A stretch of 64,000 nucleotides of DNA from Luteolibacter ambystomatis (GCF_018137965.1 NZ_CP073100.1:1674001-1738000), one strand, 5' to 3'. Numbered from the stretch's first letter, positions 42,801 through 52,694 are shown. Notes: generated by a model not told the origin, from the letters alone. Translations and numbers: made by a program.

Positions 42801-45800
42801 TCGTTGACCGGAGTCACCGTCACTGAAACGGTGGCCGTGGCGGTGCCATCGCTGGAGTCCGTGATGGTGTAGGTGAAGCTGTCGCTGCCATTGTAGTCCG
42901 CAGCCGGAGTGTAGGTCACGTTGCTGCCGGAGATCGCCACGGTGCCGTGGGCACCCTGGGTCACGGAGAGCAGCGAGATCGTGTCGCCATCCGGATCGCT
43001 GTCATTCGCCATCACGGCGAAGGTGCCCATGGCATCCTCCGCGGTGGTGAAGCTGTCGTTCACCGCCAGCGGCACGCCGCCGACGAAGAGCGTGCCATTC
43101 ACGCCAAGGTTCGTCGTATCCCACACCAGACCGGCGGGAAGCGTGGGCAGCGTGATGCTGCTGAAGCTGCCGGAGTAGGTGGAGGCGGCGAAGAGCTGGA
43201 AGCTGTTACCCACCACCAGTGCGTCCGGTCCCACATTCGTGACCACCAGCAAACCGCCATAGGTGACCGTGCTGACCCCCGCAACCTTGTCATTACTGAG
43301 GGTCACGCCGGACTTGCCAAGGGTCACCTGGGTGGTGCCAGCGAGCGAGAGGGTGTTGTTCACCGTCAACGTGCCAGCGGGGGCGAACGTCGCACCACTC
43401 TGCACCGTGGTAGCGCCGCCCACCGTGCCGGAACCGCCGAGCGTGGCACCCGTCTGCACGGTCACCGCACCGGTGGAAACCGCGCCATTCACCACCAGCG
43501 AACCACCGCTGACGGTGGTCGTGCCGGTGTAGGTGTTCGTGCCGCCCAAAGTGAGCGTCCCGCTGTTGCTCTTGGTGAGCGAACCATTGCCGCTGATGAC
43601 GCCCGAGAAGGTCTGGGCACCGGCAGAACGGTCATACTTGAGCTTGCCGCTGCTACCCAAGACCACGCTGCCACCGTAGGAACCTCCCGCAAAGGTGGAG
43701 GAACCTCCGAGGATCAGCGTGCCGGTATTCACCGTCAGCTTGTTGCGGTTGTTGTTCGTGAACGACGGGCTGGCACCGGTCAACAGCACCGAACCGGTGC
43801 CATTGAAGTAGATGCCGAAACCATCAATCCCGACGTTGAGCAGGTTGCCATCCACGATGAGGTCGCCGGTGGAAGTGGCGGAACCGGCGGTGGTGGAGAA
43901 GTTCACCCCGTAGGAGCCACCTCCGATGTTGATGGTCGAGGCGATCACCGAACCGCTGGCCGCAGTGTTGGTCTGGATCATCGTGCCATTGATGTCAAAG
44001 CCGCCGATCTGCGCCGTGCCGGCACCCGCGGTGCGGACGGTGGTCGGTGCGGTGGCCAGCGTGATCTTCGCCTGGGCATTGTGATAGACGCCGGTATTCA
44101 GGTAGAGACCGGTGGTCGCCGAGGTTCCCGCGCCGTTCACCGTGATACCGCAGCCGGGATAGGTGCCGCTGGCACCTGCATTGAGCTGCACGGTGCCGGT
44201 GGTGCCGATGGTGAGGCTGCTGGATCCTGCATTGAGCTGGTTGCTGTTGCCGATCACCAGCGTGCCTGCGTTGACAGCAGTCGCACCGGTGTAGGTGTTC
44301 GCGCCATTCAGCACCAGTGTTCCGGACCCGGCCTTGGTGAGCCCCTTCGTGCCTGCAACCACCGCACCGATGGTGGCGGTCTGGTTGTTCACCGTCACCG
44401 ACGGGGAACCACTGGCCACATCGAGCGTGAGCGGTCCACCGGTGCCGGTATTGACGATCCAGTTGTTCGAAGGCGTGGTATCGCCGAAGGTCAGGTTGCC
44501 GATCGTCCGAGCTCCATCCACCGTCACAGTGGCATCGGAGGTGAGGTTGAGCGTGCTGAAGTCCGCGGTCTTGCCAGTGCCATTGGCGAACACTCCCCCG
44601 CTCCAGTTGCCGGTCGTCGGCCACGAACCGGAACCTGCCAGCGTCCACACCCCGTCATTGTTGATCAGGGTAACGGTGACATTGAGTGTGGTGGTAGCGT
44701 TCGCACCGGAGGCGTCGGTCACTTTCACGGAGAAAGTGTTGAGCCCGCCGTCGGTGGCCGTGGGTGTTCCGGACAGATCGCCATTGGAGGAGACCGAGAG
44801 CCAGGACGGGCCGGATACCTTCGTGTAGGTGAGCGTGTCACCCACATCGATGTCCGAACCATAGGAGGCGATCGAGCCGGTGTAGGCCGCCGCTTCCGTC
44901 GCACCCGCTCCGGTGATCGGATTGGTGGTGAAGACCGGAGCGTCGTTCGTATTCGTCACCGCGATGTTCAGCGTCGCAGAGACGTTCGCACCGGCAGCGT
45001 CGGTTACTTTCACCGTGAAGCTGTTCGCACCCACGTCGCTATTGCCCGGGGTGCCGGACAGCGCGCCATTGGAAGCCACACTGAGCCAGGACGGACCGCT
45101 CACCTTGGAATAAGTGAGGGTATCACCCGCATCGATGTCCGAACCATACGAAGCGATGGAACCGGAGTAGGTGCTGTCCTCGGTGGCACCGCCGCCCGTG
45201 ATCGGGTTCGCGGTGAAGGTCGGAGCGTCGTTCGTATTCGTCACGGCGATGTTGAGCGTCGCGGAGACGTTCGCACCAGCGGCGTCGGTCACCTTCACCG
45301 TGAAGGCATTCGCACCCACGTCGCTATTGCCCGGGGTGCCGGACAGCGCGCCATTGGAAGCGACGCTGAGCCAGGACGGGCCGCTCACCTTGGAGTAAGT
45401 GAGAGTGTCACCCACATCGATGTCCGAACCATACGAAGCGATGGAACCGGAATAGGCGCTGTCTTCCGTGGCACCGCCACCCGTGATCGGGTTCGCGGTG
45501 AAGGTCGGCGCGTCGTTCACGTTGGCCACGGCGATATTGAGCGTCGTAGTGGCGTTCGCACCCGCGGCGTCGGTTACTTTCACCGTGAAGCTGTTCGCCC
45601 CCACGTCACCATTGAGCGGCGTGCCGGAGAGCGCACCGTTCGAAGCGATCGACAGCCAGGACGGACCGGACACCTTCGAGTAGGTGAGCGTATCGCCCGG
45701 GTTGATATCGGCCCCATACGAAGCGATGGAACCGGAGTAAGCGCTGTCCTCCGTGGCACCGCCACCCGTGATCGGGTTCGCCGTGAAGGTCGGAGCCGCG

Positions 45801-48800
45801 TTCGGCACCGTGAACGACGAGGCAACCGAAGTCACCGAGCCCACGCTGTAGATCGCCTTCGCGGTAAAGTTGTGGCTGCCCACCGTGGCGTTGTTCGTCC
45901 AGGTGATGGAATACGGGGCGCTGCCATCGGAACCGACCAGCGCACCATCCACATAGAACTCCACGGAGGTTACCGGCACGCCGGTGGCCACCACATTCGC
46001 GGACACGGTCACATTGGTGCCGGAGGCAATGCTGCTGCCCGCCAGGGGTGCGCCGACATTAATGCTCGGCACCACCGGTGCGGCGGGGAACTGCGGATCG
46101 ACCACGCTGGACGGGATGGCGGCGCGGCTGATGCCCGGACCCTGCCATGCCACCGAAACGTGATCACCACCGCCACCTTCCTGATGCTGCACTTCCAGGT
46201 AATACGCCTTGCCAGCGGTCAGCGTGATGGCGGCGGACTGCTGCGAAGGGTTCGAGTCCCATGACTGGTATCCCGTGTAGCTGGTCACCGTCGCGATCTG
46301 CGACTTGTTTGCCGCGGTCTCGTCCGTGCTCAGGTAGAGGCGCGAGGCATCGTCCGAAGCGATCCAGAAGGTGTAATCGCCGGTGGTCGCAGGCCGGATG
46401 CAGCCGGTGAGCTTGCGGGAATAGTTGTCCCCGACATCCTGGATCGACGTGAAGGTCGTCAGCGTCCCGGTGTAGCTGGGCGTGCCGGTCCAGACGCCGG
46501 TATCGTAAGCGGAGGAGCCGGCAAAACGCGTCTCGTTCACACCGATGAAGGTGGGGAACGGCGGGGCGACCGCGCCGATTGGAATGGCGGCGCGGCCGAA
46601 GCCCGGGCCCTGCCAGGCGACGGAGACGTGATCACCGCCCCCGCCCTCCTGATGCTGCACTTCCAGGTAATACACCCTGCCAGCGGTCAGGGTGAAGGTG
46701 GCGGACTTCTGCGATGTCTGCGCATCCCACGATTGGAAGCCGGTGTAGCCGCTGACAGTGGCGATCTGCGACTTGTTCGCCGCAGTCTCGTCCGTGCTCA
46801 GATAGAGGCGCGAGGCATCGTCCGAAGCGATCCAGAAGGTGTAATCACCGGTGGTGGGCGGCTGGATGTAGCCGATGATCTGGCGCGAATAGCTGTCCGC
46901 CACGTTCTGAGGCGTGGTGAATGCCTCCAGCGTTCCGGTGTAGCTGGGCGTGCCGGTCCAGGTGTTGGTGTTGTAGGCCGTGGCACCGGCGAAGCGCTTC
47001 TCGCTCACCCCGGTGTAGGACGGCGGATTGCACACCACCTTGAACGAACCGTCACCGGTGGCACCCGCATTGTCGATGGCGCGGACGACCAGATGGCGCA
47101 AACCGGGATTTGGCAGTGAGCCGGGAACCTGCAGCGTGACCTGGCCGCTGGCATTGATCGCGAACGCGCCGCTCTCATTGCCCGCGACAATCGTCCAACC
47201 GCTGATGGTGCGGCCGGAGGCCGGAGTGGCGGTGGCCGTTCCCACCACCGTGCCAACACTCATGGCGGAGGAGGCATTCACCTGGATGGTGTTCACCACC
47301 GGAGCGCTCGCATCGAGCAGCGTGATGACCGTCGAGGACGGCGCGGAAAGCGTGGCGCCGGAGGGGCTGGACAGCGATACGACGATGCCTTCCGGAGACT
47401 CGCCGATCGCATCCGTGAGGATGGCCAGCGGCACGGCCTTCATCTGCTCACCATTGTTAAAAGTGAGTGTGCCCGCGGTCAGCGTATAATCGCTGCCATT
47501 GGTCGCCGTGCCGGTCGAGTCGTAGTTCACCGTGACCGGCGTGGAGCCCGCCGGACGGTCGAGCAGCACCTGGAGCATTGGTTCGGAGCCATCGCCTTCC
47601 GTGCGGGTGGTCGCAGCGGTCAGCATGCGGACGGTGCGCGGTGCGGTATCGGCGATTGGAGAAACAATCGGCGTGCGGGTGAAGCCCGGGCCCTCCCAGG
47701 CCACGGACACGTGGTCACCGCCGCCGCCTTCCTGGTGTTGCACCTCCATGTAGTAGCTCTGGCCCGCGGTCAGTGTCTTGGTCACCGATTTCTGCGAGGC
47801 GTTCGCATCCCAGTCTTGGAAGCCCGTCCAACCGCTGACAGTGGCGATCTGCACCTTGTTCGCGGCGGTGGCGTCCGTGCTCAGATAGAGGCGCGAGGCA
47901 TCATCCGAAGCGATCCAGAAGGTGTAGTTGCCGGTTGTCGGCGCGGTGATCAGACCGGTGAGGCGCCGCGAATAGCTGTCCGCGACATCCTGTGCCGTGG
48001 TGAACGATTCCAACAGGCCGGTGTAGTCCGGGGTGACCGAGTTCCAGGTGTTGTTGGTATAAACCGAGCCGGTGTTCCAGCGTTCCTCGGTCACGAGAGC
48101 CGGGATCTGATCATCGAAGATCAGCACGTTCTCCGTGCTCTTGCCTGCGGTGATGCCCGCATTGGTCGCGGCGGTCAGTTGCAGCACGGCGGTCTCGCCA
48201 CCTTCCACATAGCCGTCGTTCTTCACACGGATGCGGACGTTCTTCGACGTGACTCCGGGAGCAAAGGTCAGCGTGGCATAGGGGATCACCGCATTGCCGC
48301 TGGCAGCATCCACAAAGGCCCAGTCCACGTCATCCCCCATCGCATCGCCACCACCCGCGATCACTCGCACGGTGACGGTGTTGGTGGAGGAAGCGGAAAG
48401 CACGACCGGCAGATCACGGTATTCACCGAGCGCTCCAGGCTGCTCGCTGGTGGAGATCGCCGTCTGCTGGAAACCCACCGTCACCGGCAACGTGTCGTTG
48501 TCGGTGATCTCGAATGTCGCGGAAGCGGGGAAGTCCACGCTGTAGCCTGTGCCGGAGGCAACCGTCACCGTGACGGTCTCGATTCCCTCCGCGATGGCAT
48601 CATCGACAGGCGTCACCGGCACGCTCACGCCGGACGCGCCGTCCGGAATCACACAGGTGCCGCTGAGATTCGCGTAGTCGGTGCCATTGGTCGCCGTGCC
48701 GGAAACCGTGTAGTTCACCGTCAGGTCGCCCGTGGTGCCCACCGCGCGGGAGAAGTAGAAGTTCGCCGCCGTCGGACCAGCCTCCGTGGGAGTCTGGTTC

Positions 48801-51800
48801 CAGGTGGAGACCATCACCCGCTCGCCGCCGCTGTCATTGTCGCGGATCAGCGCCGTGGCCGAGGGATCGTTGTAGACCTTGTAACCGCTGCCCGGAGTGA
48901 TCGTGACCACGATGGTCTCGGTCGGCTCGGCGAGCGTATCATTGGTGATCGGAATCGTGACAGTCGTGTCGTTGGAACCATTCACTGGAACGCTCACCGT
49001 GCCTGAAAGCGCGGTGTAGTCGCTGCCCGCGGTGGCGGTGCCGCCCACGGTGTAGTTCACCGTGACATTGCCGCTGCCGGTGCCGATCGTGTGGAAGATG
49101 AGGGTCGCATTCGAGCCGCCTTCGGTGCCGACCGTGCCGGCGCGGACCGTGACCAGCACCGGATCGTTGTTGTCCGTGATCGTGACGGTGCCCTGGTAGG
49201 CGGAGCCGATGCTGTAGGCGTTGTTGAAGGTGCTCAGCGACAGCACGACCGTCTCGGCGGGCTCACCGATGTCATCGTCATACGGTGTGATCACCACCGG
49301 CGCGCTGGTCGCTCCGGCAGGAATCGTCCCCTGGCCGGTGAGAGCCATGTAGTCGGTGCCGTAGGATGCGGTGCCGGTCAGACCGTAGTAAACGGTCAAC
49401 GGAGCGGCGGTGCTGCCGGTGCGGGTCAGCAGGAAGGTGCCGGTGTCCTGGCCGCCTTCCGAGGCGTTCGGGTCGGGCACGCTCACGGTCACCACCGGCG
49501 TGTCGTCATCGGTGATGATGACGCTGGCGGTGGTGGCGCCGGCATCACGCAGGTACGCGGCATTGGTAGAGATGGTCGCAACCACATCCTCCGGCGCTTC
49601 GATCGCGCTGTCATTGATGGGCGAAACGACCACGTCCGCCGAGCTTTGTCCGGCGGGGATGGTCACCGTGGTCGGCAGCGTGGTGTAGTCGGTGCCATTG
49701 GTGGCGGCTCCGCTCCAGGCGACGGTCAGGTTCAGCGCCGCGGCGGTCGAGCCGGTGCGGGTGAAGGTGAACTTGCCGGTGTCGGTGCTGCCGGGGCCTT
49801 CCGTCGCATAGGGATCGGGCGCGGTGACGGCCACCAGCGGCAGCGTGGTGTCGTTGTCATTGAGCGTCATCACTACCGAGTTCGAGCTGCCGGAGACATA
49901 ACCGGCGGACGAAGCGAGCTGCAGGGTGATCGTTTCCGGACCTTCCGCGGCAGTGTCGTTCACCGCAGCGACGGCGACATCGAGCGTGGCGGAGCCAGCG
50001 GGAATCGTGAAGGACTTGAAGGAACCGGACGCGACATAGGCGGGCGTGAAGGTGTAGTCCGTGGTCATCGTGGCGGTGCCGCCGACAGGCGAAACCAGCA
50101 CGACGAGATCCGCGGAGGTGTCCCCGGTGCGGGTCAGGCGGAAGTTGCCATTGGAGCCGCCTTCGGTCGCATCGGCCGTCTTGGTCAGTGTCACCAGCGT
50201 CGGCGCGGTACTGGTCCAGTTCACCGTGTTCGTTCCGGCGACCACCGTGTAGGGATTGGCGGTGGAAGGCGTGAAGGTGTAGCCGGGCAGCGAAGCCGTC
50301 AGCGTGGTGGAGCCGGTCGAAAGCCCCGGCAGCGAATAGGTGCCGTCCGCATTGGTGAAGGCATACTTGCTGCCATTGCCGACCATCACCCCCGCGAGCG
50401 GGTTGGCGCCATCGGTGATGGTGCCCGTGATCTGCTGCTTGCCGTGCGAGCCGACATTGATCACCACCGAACGGCGGACCGTGCCACCCTTCATGTCGGA
50501 GACGGTGAGCATCGCATTCACCTGCGCCGCGGCGTTGAACGTGCGGGTGAACACCGCGTTGTTCGTGCCGTAGACGCCGTCATCGAACTGCCAGTAGTAG
50601 GCAAGCGGGTCGCCATTGGCATCGGATGCGGTGGCCGTGAAGGTCACGCTTCCACCTACTGCAATCGTCGTAACAGAGGCGCCGAGCGTCGCGGTCGGCG
50701 CGATATTGCCCGGGAAAGGTCCGCGGTTGTAGACGACATCCAGCGAGGGCGGTGTGGTCGCGTTTTCCGCCACCACCGTGAAGTGCTGGTCGGACTCCCA
50801 GTCCGAATAGGTGCGGCCTTCCCCGATGCCGGCATCGCTCTTGCCGCTGGGCGTACCCTGCGTGGTGTCGATGATGTGGCCGGCATTGCTGCCCATGCCA
50901 TTGTAGAGCACCAGCGCCTGGTCCGCGAGCAAACCGCCGCGGGCCGGATGGTACTCGATGTTGTAGCCGCGGATGCTGTCCTTCGGGACGTTGATGGCGT
51001 AGCGTTTGCCCTCCTCCAGTTGCGGCTGGTCGTAGGCATAGATGCGGTAGAGACCGTTGCCCTTCGGCGAATGGTAGTAGTTCGGCTGGAGCCAGCCGAG
51101 CTGGCGCTTGCTGATGGTGTTGTAGTGCGCGCTGAAGCCACCACTGCCCCCCATCACGTCATACGGGTTGCCGTATTCCCCATTCGAACCAGTACCGTAG
51201 CCGGTGCCGTCGGTGTTATCCCATGAGTTCGCGTGATTGAGACCGAGCGAGTGGCCGCACTCGTGGTTGAGCACATCCATGCCATCCCACGAAACCCACA
51301 CGCTGCTGCCACCACCCCACGACGTGCCACCCAGGCGCGGGCCACCATTGACACGGACGATGATGCAGTCGAACTGCCCCGGATCATAGCCGAGCGCTTT
51401 GGCCGCGGCGCGGGAATCGTTATGGACAAGCCCGAGGCCGTTCACCTCGCTGTCCTTGTCGATATACCACTTCTGCGTATGCGGCAGCGTGATGAGCGGC
51501 GTGAACGTCGTGGTTTGGACCATCTTGCCATACGACGACTCGATGTAGTAGCGCGCGTTGTTGCGCATGTCATTGTACGCGCTCTCCTCCGTGTTCGGCG
51601 GGCTGGTCTGCTCCTGGTAGATCGCCCGGATGTAGAGGCACTTGAAGGCACCGATCGAACGCGACGATGTGCCCGGGAAATTGTCCATGAAGAACCCTCC
51701 GCCACCGGAGCCGCTGGCCTGCACGTAGGTGCGGTAGTTGTCCTCCAGCACCGCCACGTGCGAGCCGTTGCACAGCGTGATGATGTTTTCGCCGATCTGC

Positions 51801-52666
51801 ACCGTAGGCGATTCCTGCGTCACCGCCTCACCCGTCGAAACGGATTCGGTGGTCTTTCCGGACACCGGACAGGTCGACTGCACCGTGCTCCCTTCCGGGA
51901 TCTTTTCCCCCACGTCCAGCGCGCGCACCGCATTCGGAGCCACCGCGAACTCCCGGCCATCCGCGTAACCTTGCAGCGGCGTGTTCGGCAACGAGGTGAG
52001 ATACTTCAACTCGTCCGGCACGTGCGCCTTGTAGCTCACGCCGTTCGCCTCGAAGTAACGCATCGTCAGCGCCTCGACCGGGATATCCATTCCCGGAGCC
52101 GGACGACCACCGTAAACATTGTAGGTGCCGGTCGCGGAAACCGGGGTTTCCAACTGGCTGGTGATCTCTTCCGGCAGATCCTGCCGCTGCACGCGGGTCA
52201 CCGCACGATCCACCGCCTGGCGGGGATCGAAGGAGATCAGCGCCTTGTATTCCGGACGGCGGTCGCCTGCGAGACGCGCGCCCTCCTTGGCCAGCGCCTC
52301 GCGCTCTTCCGGCGTGGCCTTCTTCCACTGGGCCATCCAGCCGTCGAAGGCATCGAGCTTGGCGAAGTCCGGCTCACGCGGCTTTTCATAGGCCCAGGTT
52401 CCGAAGTCCCCCTGGCCGTTCGCGGCCGGGGCATTCGCCTCGGTGACAGCGGTCGCACCATCATCTCCCGTGCCGGACTCGGTCGCGGGAGTTTGCGGAT
52501 TACCCGGCTGGCCGGCGGAGGAATGAACGGCTTCCGCTCCACCCCGGGCATGGGATTTCACGGTGGAAGATGTCGACGTGGCGTCTGGATGAGGCCTCAG
52601 GATGACGGCCGTGCCGGCGGCCAACAGCGCGCCGACGCAGATCACAGAGGATCGGCGGGATTTCAT
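39815..52666 (-). CDS. Giant secreted metzincin-like metalloprotease with adhesin-type modules (4283 residues)
   Basis: Order of modules, approximate nucleotides descending: signal peptide and propeptide 52666-51780; zinc protease 51720-50760 with HECGHSLGLNH (His468, Glu469, His472, His478) and a Met-turn at YDVMGG; PKD 50700-50440; carboxypeptidase-regulatory-like 50444-50225; six Calx-beta 50215-48100; PA14 48100-47650; Calx-beta 47640-47310; cadherin-like 47305-47025; two PA14 47010-46080; Ig-like 46075-45800; four dystroglycan-type cadherin repeats 45795-44655; PATR beta-helix 44650-43090; cadherin-like 43070-42800; three cadherin repeats 42795-41940; LamG 41850-41200; one cadherin repeat; two DUF1349-like domains to the end. 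The ATG at 52666 begins a good signal; an upstream TTG frame crosses a terminator. No PEP-CTERM, Por or autotransporter barrel is seen at the C-terminus. Likely binds and cuts polymers outside the cell. Confidence 0.93.
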   Translation of the reverse strand: MKSRRSSVICVGALLAAGTAVILRPHPDATSTSSTVKSHARGGAEAVHSSAGQPGNPQTPATESGTGDDGATAVTEANAPAANGQGDFGTWAYEKPREPDFAKLDAFDGWMAQWKKATPEEREALAKEGARLAGDRRPEYKALISFDPRQAVDRAVTRVQRQDLPEEITSQLETPVSATGTYNVYGGRPAPGMDIPVEALTMRYFEANGVSYKAHVPDELKYLTSLPNTPLQGYADGREFAVAPNAVRALDVGEKIPEGSTVQSTCPVSGKTTESVSTGEAVTQESPTVQIGENIITLCNGSHVAVLEDNYRTYVQASGSGGGGFFMDNFPGTSSRSIGAFKCLYIRAIYQEQTSPPNTEESAYNDMRNNARYYIESSYGKMVQTTTFTPLITLPHTQKWYIDKDSEVNGLGLVHNDSRAAAKALGYDPGQFDCIIVRVNGGPRLGGTSWGGGSSVWVSWDGMDVLNHECGHSLGLNHANSWDNTDGTGYGTGSNGEYGNPYDVMGGSGGFSAHYNTISKRQLGWLQPNYYHSPKGNGLYRIYAYDQPQLEEGKRYAINVPKDSIRGYNIEYHPARGGLLADQALVLYNGMGSNAGHIIDTTQGTPSGKSDAGIGEGRTYSDWESDQHFTVVAENATTPPSLDVVYNRGPFPGNIAPTATLGASVTTIAVGGSVTFTATASDANGDPLAYYWQFDDGVYGTNNAVFTRTFNAAAQVNAMLTVSDMKGGTVRRSVVINVGSHGKQQITGTITDGANPLAGVMVGNGSKYAFTNADGTYSLPGLSTGSTTLTASLPGYTFTPSTANPYTVVAGTNTVNWTSTAPTLVTLTKTADATEGGSNGNFRLTRTGDTSADLVVLVSPVGGTATMTTDYTFTPAYVASGSFKSFTIPAGSATLDVAVAAVNDTAAEGPETITLQLASSAGYVSGSSNSVVMTLNDNDTTLPLVAVTAPDPYATEGPGSTDTGKFTFTRTGSTAAALNLTVAWSGAATNGTDYTTLPTTVTIPAGQSSADVVVSPINDSAIEAPEDVVATISTNAAYLRDAGATTASVIITDDDTPVVTVSVPDPNASEGGQDTGTFLLTRTGSTAAPLTVYYGLTGTASYGTDYMALTGQGTIPAGATSAPVVITPYDDDIGEPAETVVLSLSTFNNAYSIGSAYQGTVTITDNNDPVLVTVRAGTVGTEGGSNATLIFHTIGTGSGNVTVNYTVGGTATAGSDYTALSGTVSVPVNGSNDTTVTIPITNDTLAEPTETIVVTITPGSGYKVYNDPSATALIRDNDSGGERVMVSTWNQTPTEAGPTAANFYFSRAVGTTGDLTVNYTVSGTATNGTDYANLSGTCVIPDGASGVSVPVTPVDDAIAEGIETVTVTVASGTGYSVDFPASATFEITDNDTLPVTVGFQQTAISTSEQPGALGEYRDLPVVLSASSTNTVTVRVIAGGGDAMGDDVDWAFVDAASGNAVIPYATLTFAPGVTSKNVRIRVKNDGYVEGGETAVLQLTAATNAGITAGKSTENVLIFDDQIPALVTEERWNTGSVYTNNTWNSVTPDYTGLLESFTTAQDVADSYSRRLTGLITAPTTGNYTFWIASDDASRLYLSTDATAANKVQIATVSGWTGFQDWDANASQKSVTKTLTAGQSYYMEVQHQEGGGGDHVSVAWEGPGFTRTPIVSPIADTAPRTVRMLTAATTRTEGDGSEPMLQVLLDRPAGSTPVTVNYDSTGTATNGSDYTLTAGTLTFNNGEQMKAVPLAILTDAIGESPEGIVVSLSSPSGATLSAPSSTVITLLDASAPVVNTIQVNASSAMSVGTVVGTATATPASGRTISGWTIVAGNESGAFAINASGQVTLQVPGSLPNPGLRHLVVRAIDNAGATGDGSFKVVCNPPSYTGVSEKRFAGATAYNTNTWTGTPSYTGTLEAFTTPQNVADSYSRQIIGYIQPPTTGDYTFWIASDDASRLYLSTDETAANKSQIATVSGYTGFQSWDAQTSQKSATFTLTAGRVYYLEVQHQEGGGGDHVSVAWQGPGFGRAAIPIGAVAPPFPTFIGVNETRFAGSSAYDTGVWTGTPSYTGTLTTFTSIQDVGDNYSRKLTGCIRPATTGDYTFWIASDDASRLYLSTDETAANKSQIATVTSYTGYQSWDSNPSQQSAAITLTAGKAYYLEVQHQEGGGGDHVSVAWQGPGISRAAIPSSVVDPQFPAAPVVPSINVGAPLAGSSIASGTNVTVSANVVATGVPVTSVEFYVDGALVGSDGSAPYSITWTNNATVGSHNFTAKAIYSVGSVTSVASSFTVPNAAPTFTANPITGGGATEDSAYSGSIASYGADINPGDTLTYSKVSGPSWLSIASNGALSGTPLNGDVGANSFTVKVTDAAGANATTTLNIAVANVNDAPTFTANPITGGGATEDSAYSGSIASYGSDIDVGDTLTYSKVSGPSWLSVASNGALSGTPGNSDVGANAFTVKVTDAAGANVSATLNIAVTNTNDAPTFTANPITGGGATEDSTYSGSIASYGSDIDAGDTLTYSKVSGPSWLSVASNGALSGTPGNSDVGANSFTVKVTDAAGANVSATLNIAVTNTNDAPVFTTNPITGAGATEAAAYTGSIASYGSDIDVGDTLTYTKVSGPSWLSVSSNGDLSGTPTATDGGLNTFSVKVTDASGANATTTLNVTVTLINNDGVWTLAGSGSWPTTGNWSGGVFANGTGKTADFSTLNLTSDATVTVDGARTIGNLTFGDTTPSNNWIVNTGTGGPLTLDVASGSPSVTVNNQTATIGAVVAGTKGLTKAGSGTLVLNGANTYTGATAVNAGTLVIGNSNQLNAGSSSLTIGTTGTVQLNAGASGTYPGCGITVNGAGTSATTGLYLNTGVYHNAQAKITLATAPTTVRTAGAGTAQIGGFDINGTMIQTNTAASGSVIASTINIGGGSYGVNFSTTAGSATSTGDLIVDGNLLNVGIDGFGIYFNGTGSVLLTGASPSFTNNNRNKLTVNTGTLILGGSSTFAGGSYGGSVVLGSSGKLKYDRSAGAQTFSGVISGNGSLTKSNSGTLTLGGTNTYTGTTTVSGGSLVVNGAVSTGAVTVQTGATLGGSGTVGGATTVQSGATFAPAGTLTVNNTLSLAGTTQVTLGKSGVTLSNDKVAGVSTVTYGGLLVVTNVGPDALVVGNSFQLFAASTYSGSFSSITLPTLPAGLVWDTTNLGVNGTLFVGGVPLAVNDSFTTAEDAMGTFAVMANDSDPDGDTISLLSVTQGAHGTVAISGSNVTYTPAADYNGSDSFTYTITDSSDGTATATVSVTVTPVNDAPTFTANPITGSGATEDSAYSGSIASYGADIDAGDTLTYSKVSGPSWLSVASDGALSGTPLNGDVGANAFTVKVTDAAGANATTTLNITVTNTNDAPTFTANPITGAGATEDSAYSGSIASYGADVDAGDTLTYSKVSGPAWLSVASDGALSGTPDNSNVGANAFTVKVTDAAGANATTALNITVANTNDAPTFATTLTAPDATSGMPYTGSSIAGSASDVDAGDTLAYSKVSGPSWLVVASNGTLTGTPGLADGGTANVFTVRATDGTGAYAETTLTINVIIPDLAADPDGDGSPTGLEFTVGTAPFDVASVPGSIYTNLRGWWKLDETSGTNADDATGRVQDGTIAGSPASTTGIVGNALNLDGTDDGITLGAAPSLSGTGDFTVGAWVKIAPGSGTGVIIQQRDATGSGYNGEYGLQVLSNGTVEFYIYNNGYQFDIVTPATYGLVNDNQWHHVAATRSGTTGTVYVDGNPLATASGTAKSLVSTITMSIGWDQRDNNRRFKGLLDEVRLYTRALSASELNGLHDGLIANRAPAFTASSFTMGNATVGSAYSGSLVGKATDADTDVLTFAKVSGPSWLTIASNGALSGTPAAGDAGAGSYSVSVTDPDGQSATATMSITVYGALPSGWTAGDIGNTTVAGSSGYTSGSGLYTISGGGPDIWGTADTFQYASTAMTGDGEIRARVTSQTNTAGWAKAGVMMRDTTAAGSSHSMMVVTPSNGFANQYRATTGASSSHIAGPGLNAYPNNWVRVTRCGSLFTAYVSSNGTTWTQVGQETVTMGGTIRVGLAVDAGTSGVASTATFDNVTVTPYPSPWVTGDIGTTGVAGRSEFFNNVHTLNGAGVVGGTADGFRYTYQALTADGDITVRIPTFANTGTSSRIGVMIRDTLAVDARHVFLGTDGSGAFTWTRRTATAGSTTTSNSGTATAPNVWVRLTRVGNDITAYSSTNGTSWTNVGTVTVTMAGNCYIGLAVGSGNTTGLNASTFDSITVTP
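41940..42795 (-). repeat. Coding tandem repeat, three dystroglycan-type cadherin units
   Basis: Three consecutive units inside the giant gene have a period of about 285 bp (95 residues); the equivalent GTGG site recurs at 42189, 42471 and 42756. They code for the 'GATEDSAYSGSIASYG' cadherin-like module and are close in sequence to the four-unit array at 44655-45795. Confidence 0.8.
44655..45795 (-). repeat. Coding tandem repeat, four dystroglycan-type cadherin units
   Basis: Four units with an exact 285-bp period: the equivalent position recurs at 44898, 45183, 45468 and 45753. Neighbouring copies share long identical runs at DNA level. The high identity points to recent duplication or gene conversion inside the giant gene. 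Confidence 0.85.
46080..47010 (-). repeat. Coding tandem repeat, two PA14 units
   Basis: Two PA14-like units repeat at 468 bp (156 residues), with shared sequence near 46341 and 46809. A third, more diverged copy lies at 47650-48100. PA14 domains bind carbohydrate in many surface proteins. The shared core reads YTFWIASDDASRLYLSTD. Confidence 0.8.
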
Positions 52667-52694
52667 GGGCTTTGATGCGAAGGATGGAATGAAC

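Noticed and set aside
40112..51226. Very long plus-strand open frames opposite the giant gene (40112-42826, 42947-46264, 49091-51226).
   Set aside because: They are antisense to a repeat-rich, GC-rich gene. Their products are Arg/His/Gly-rich, repeat with the sense modules and show no domain or start signal.
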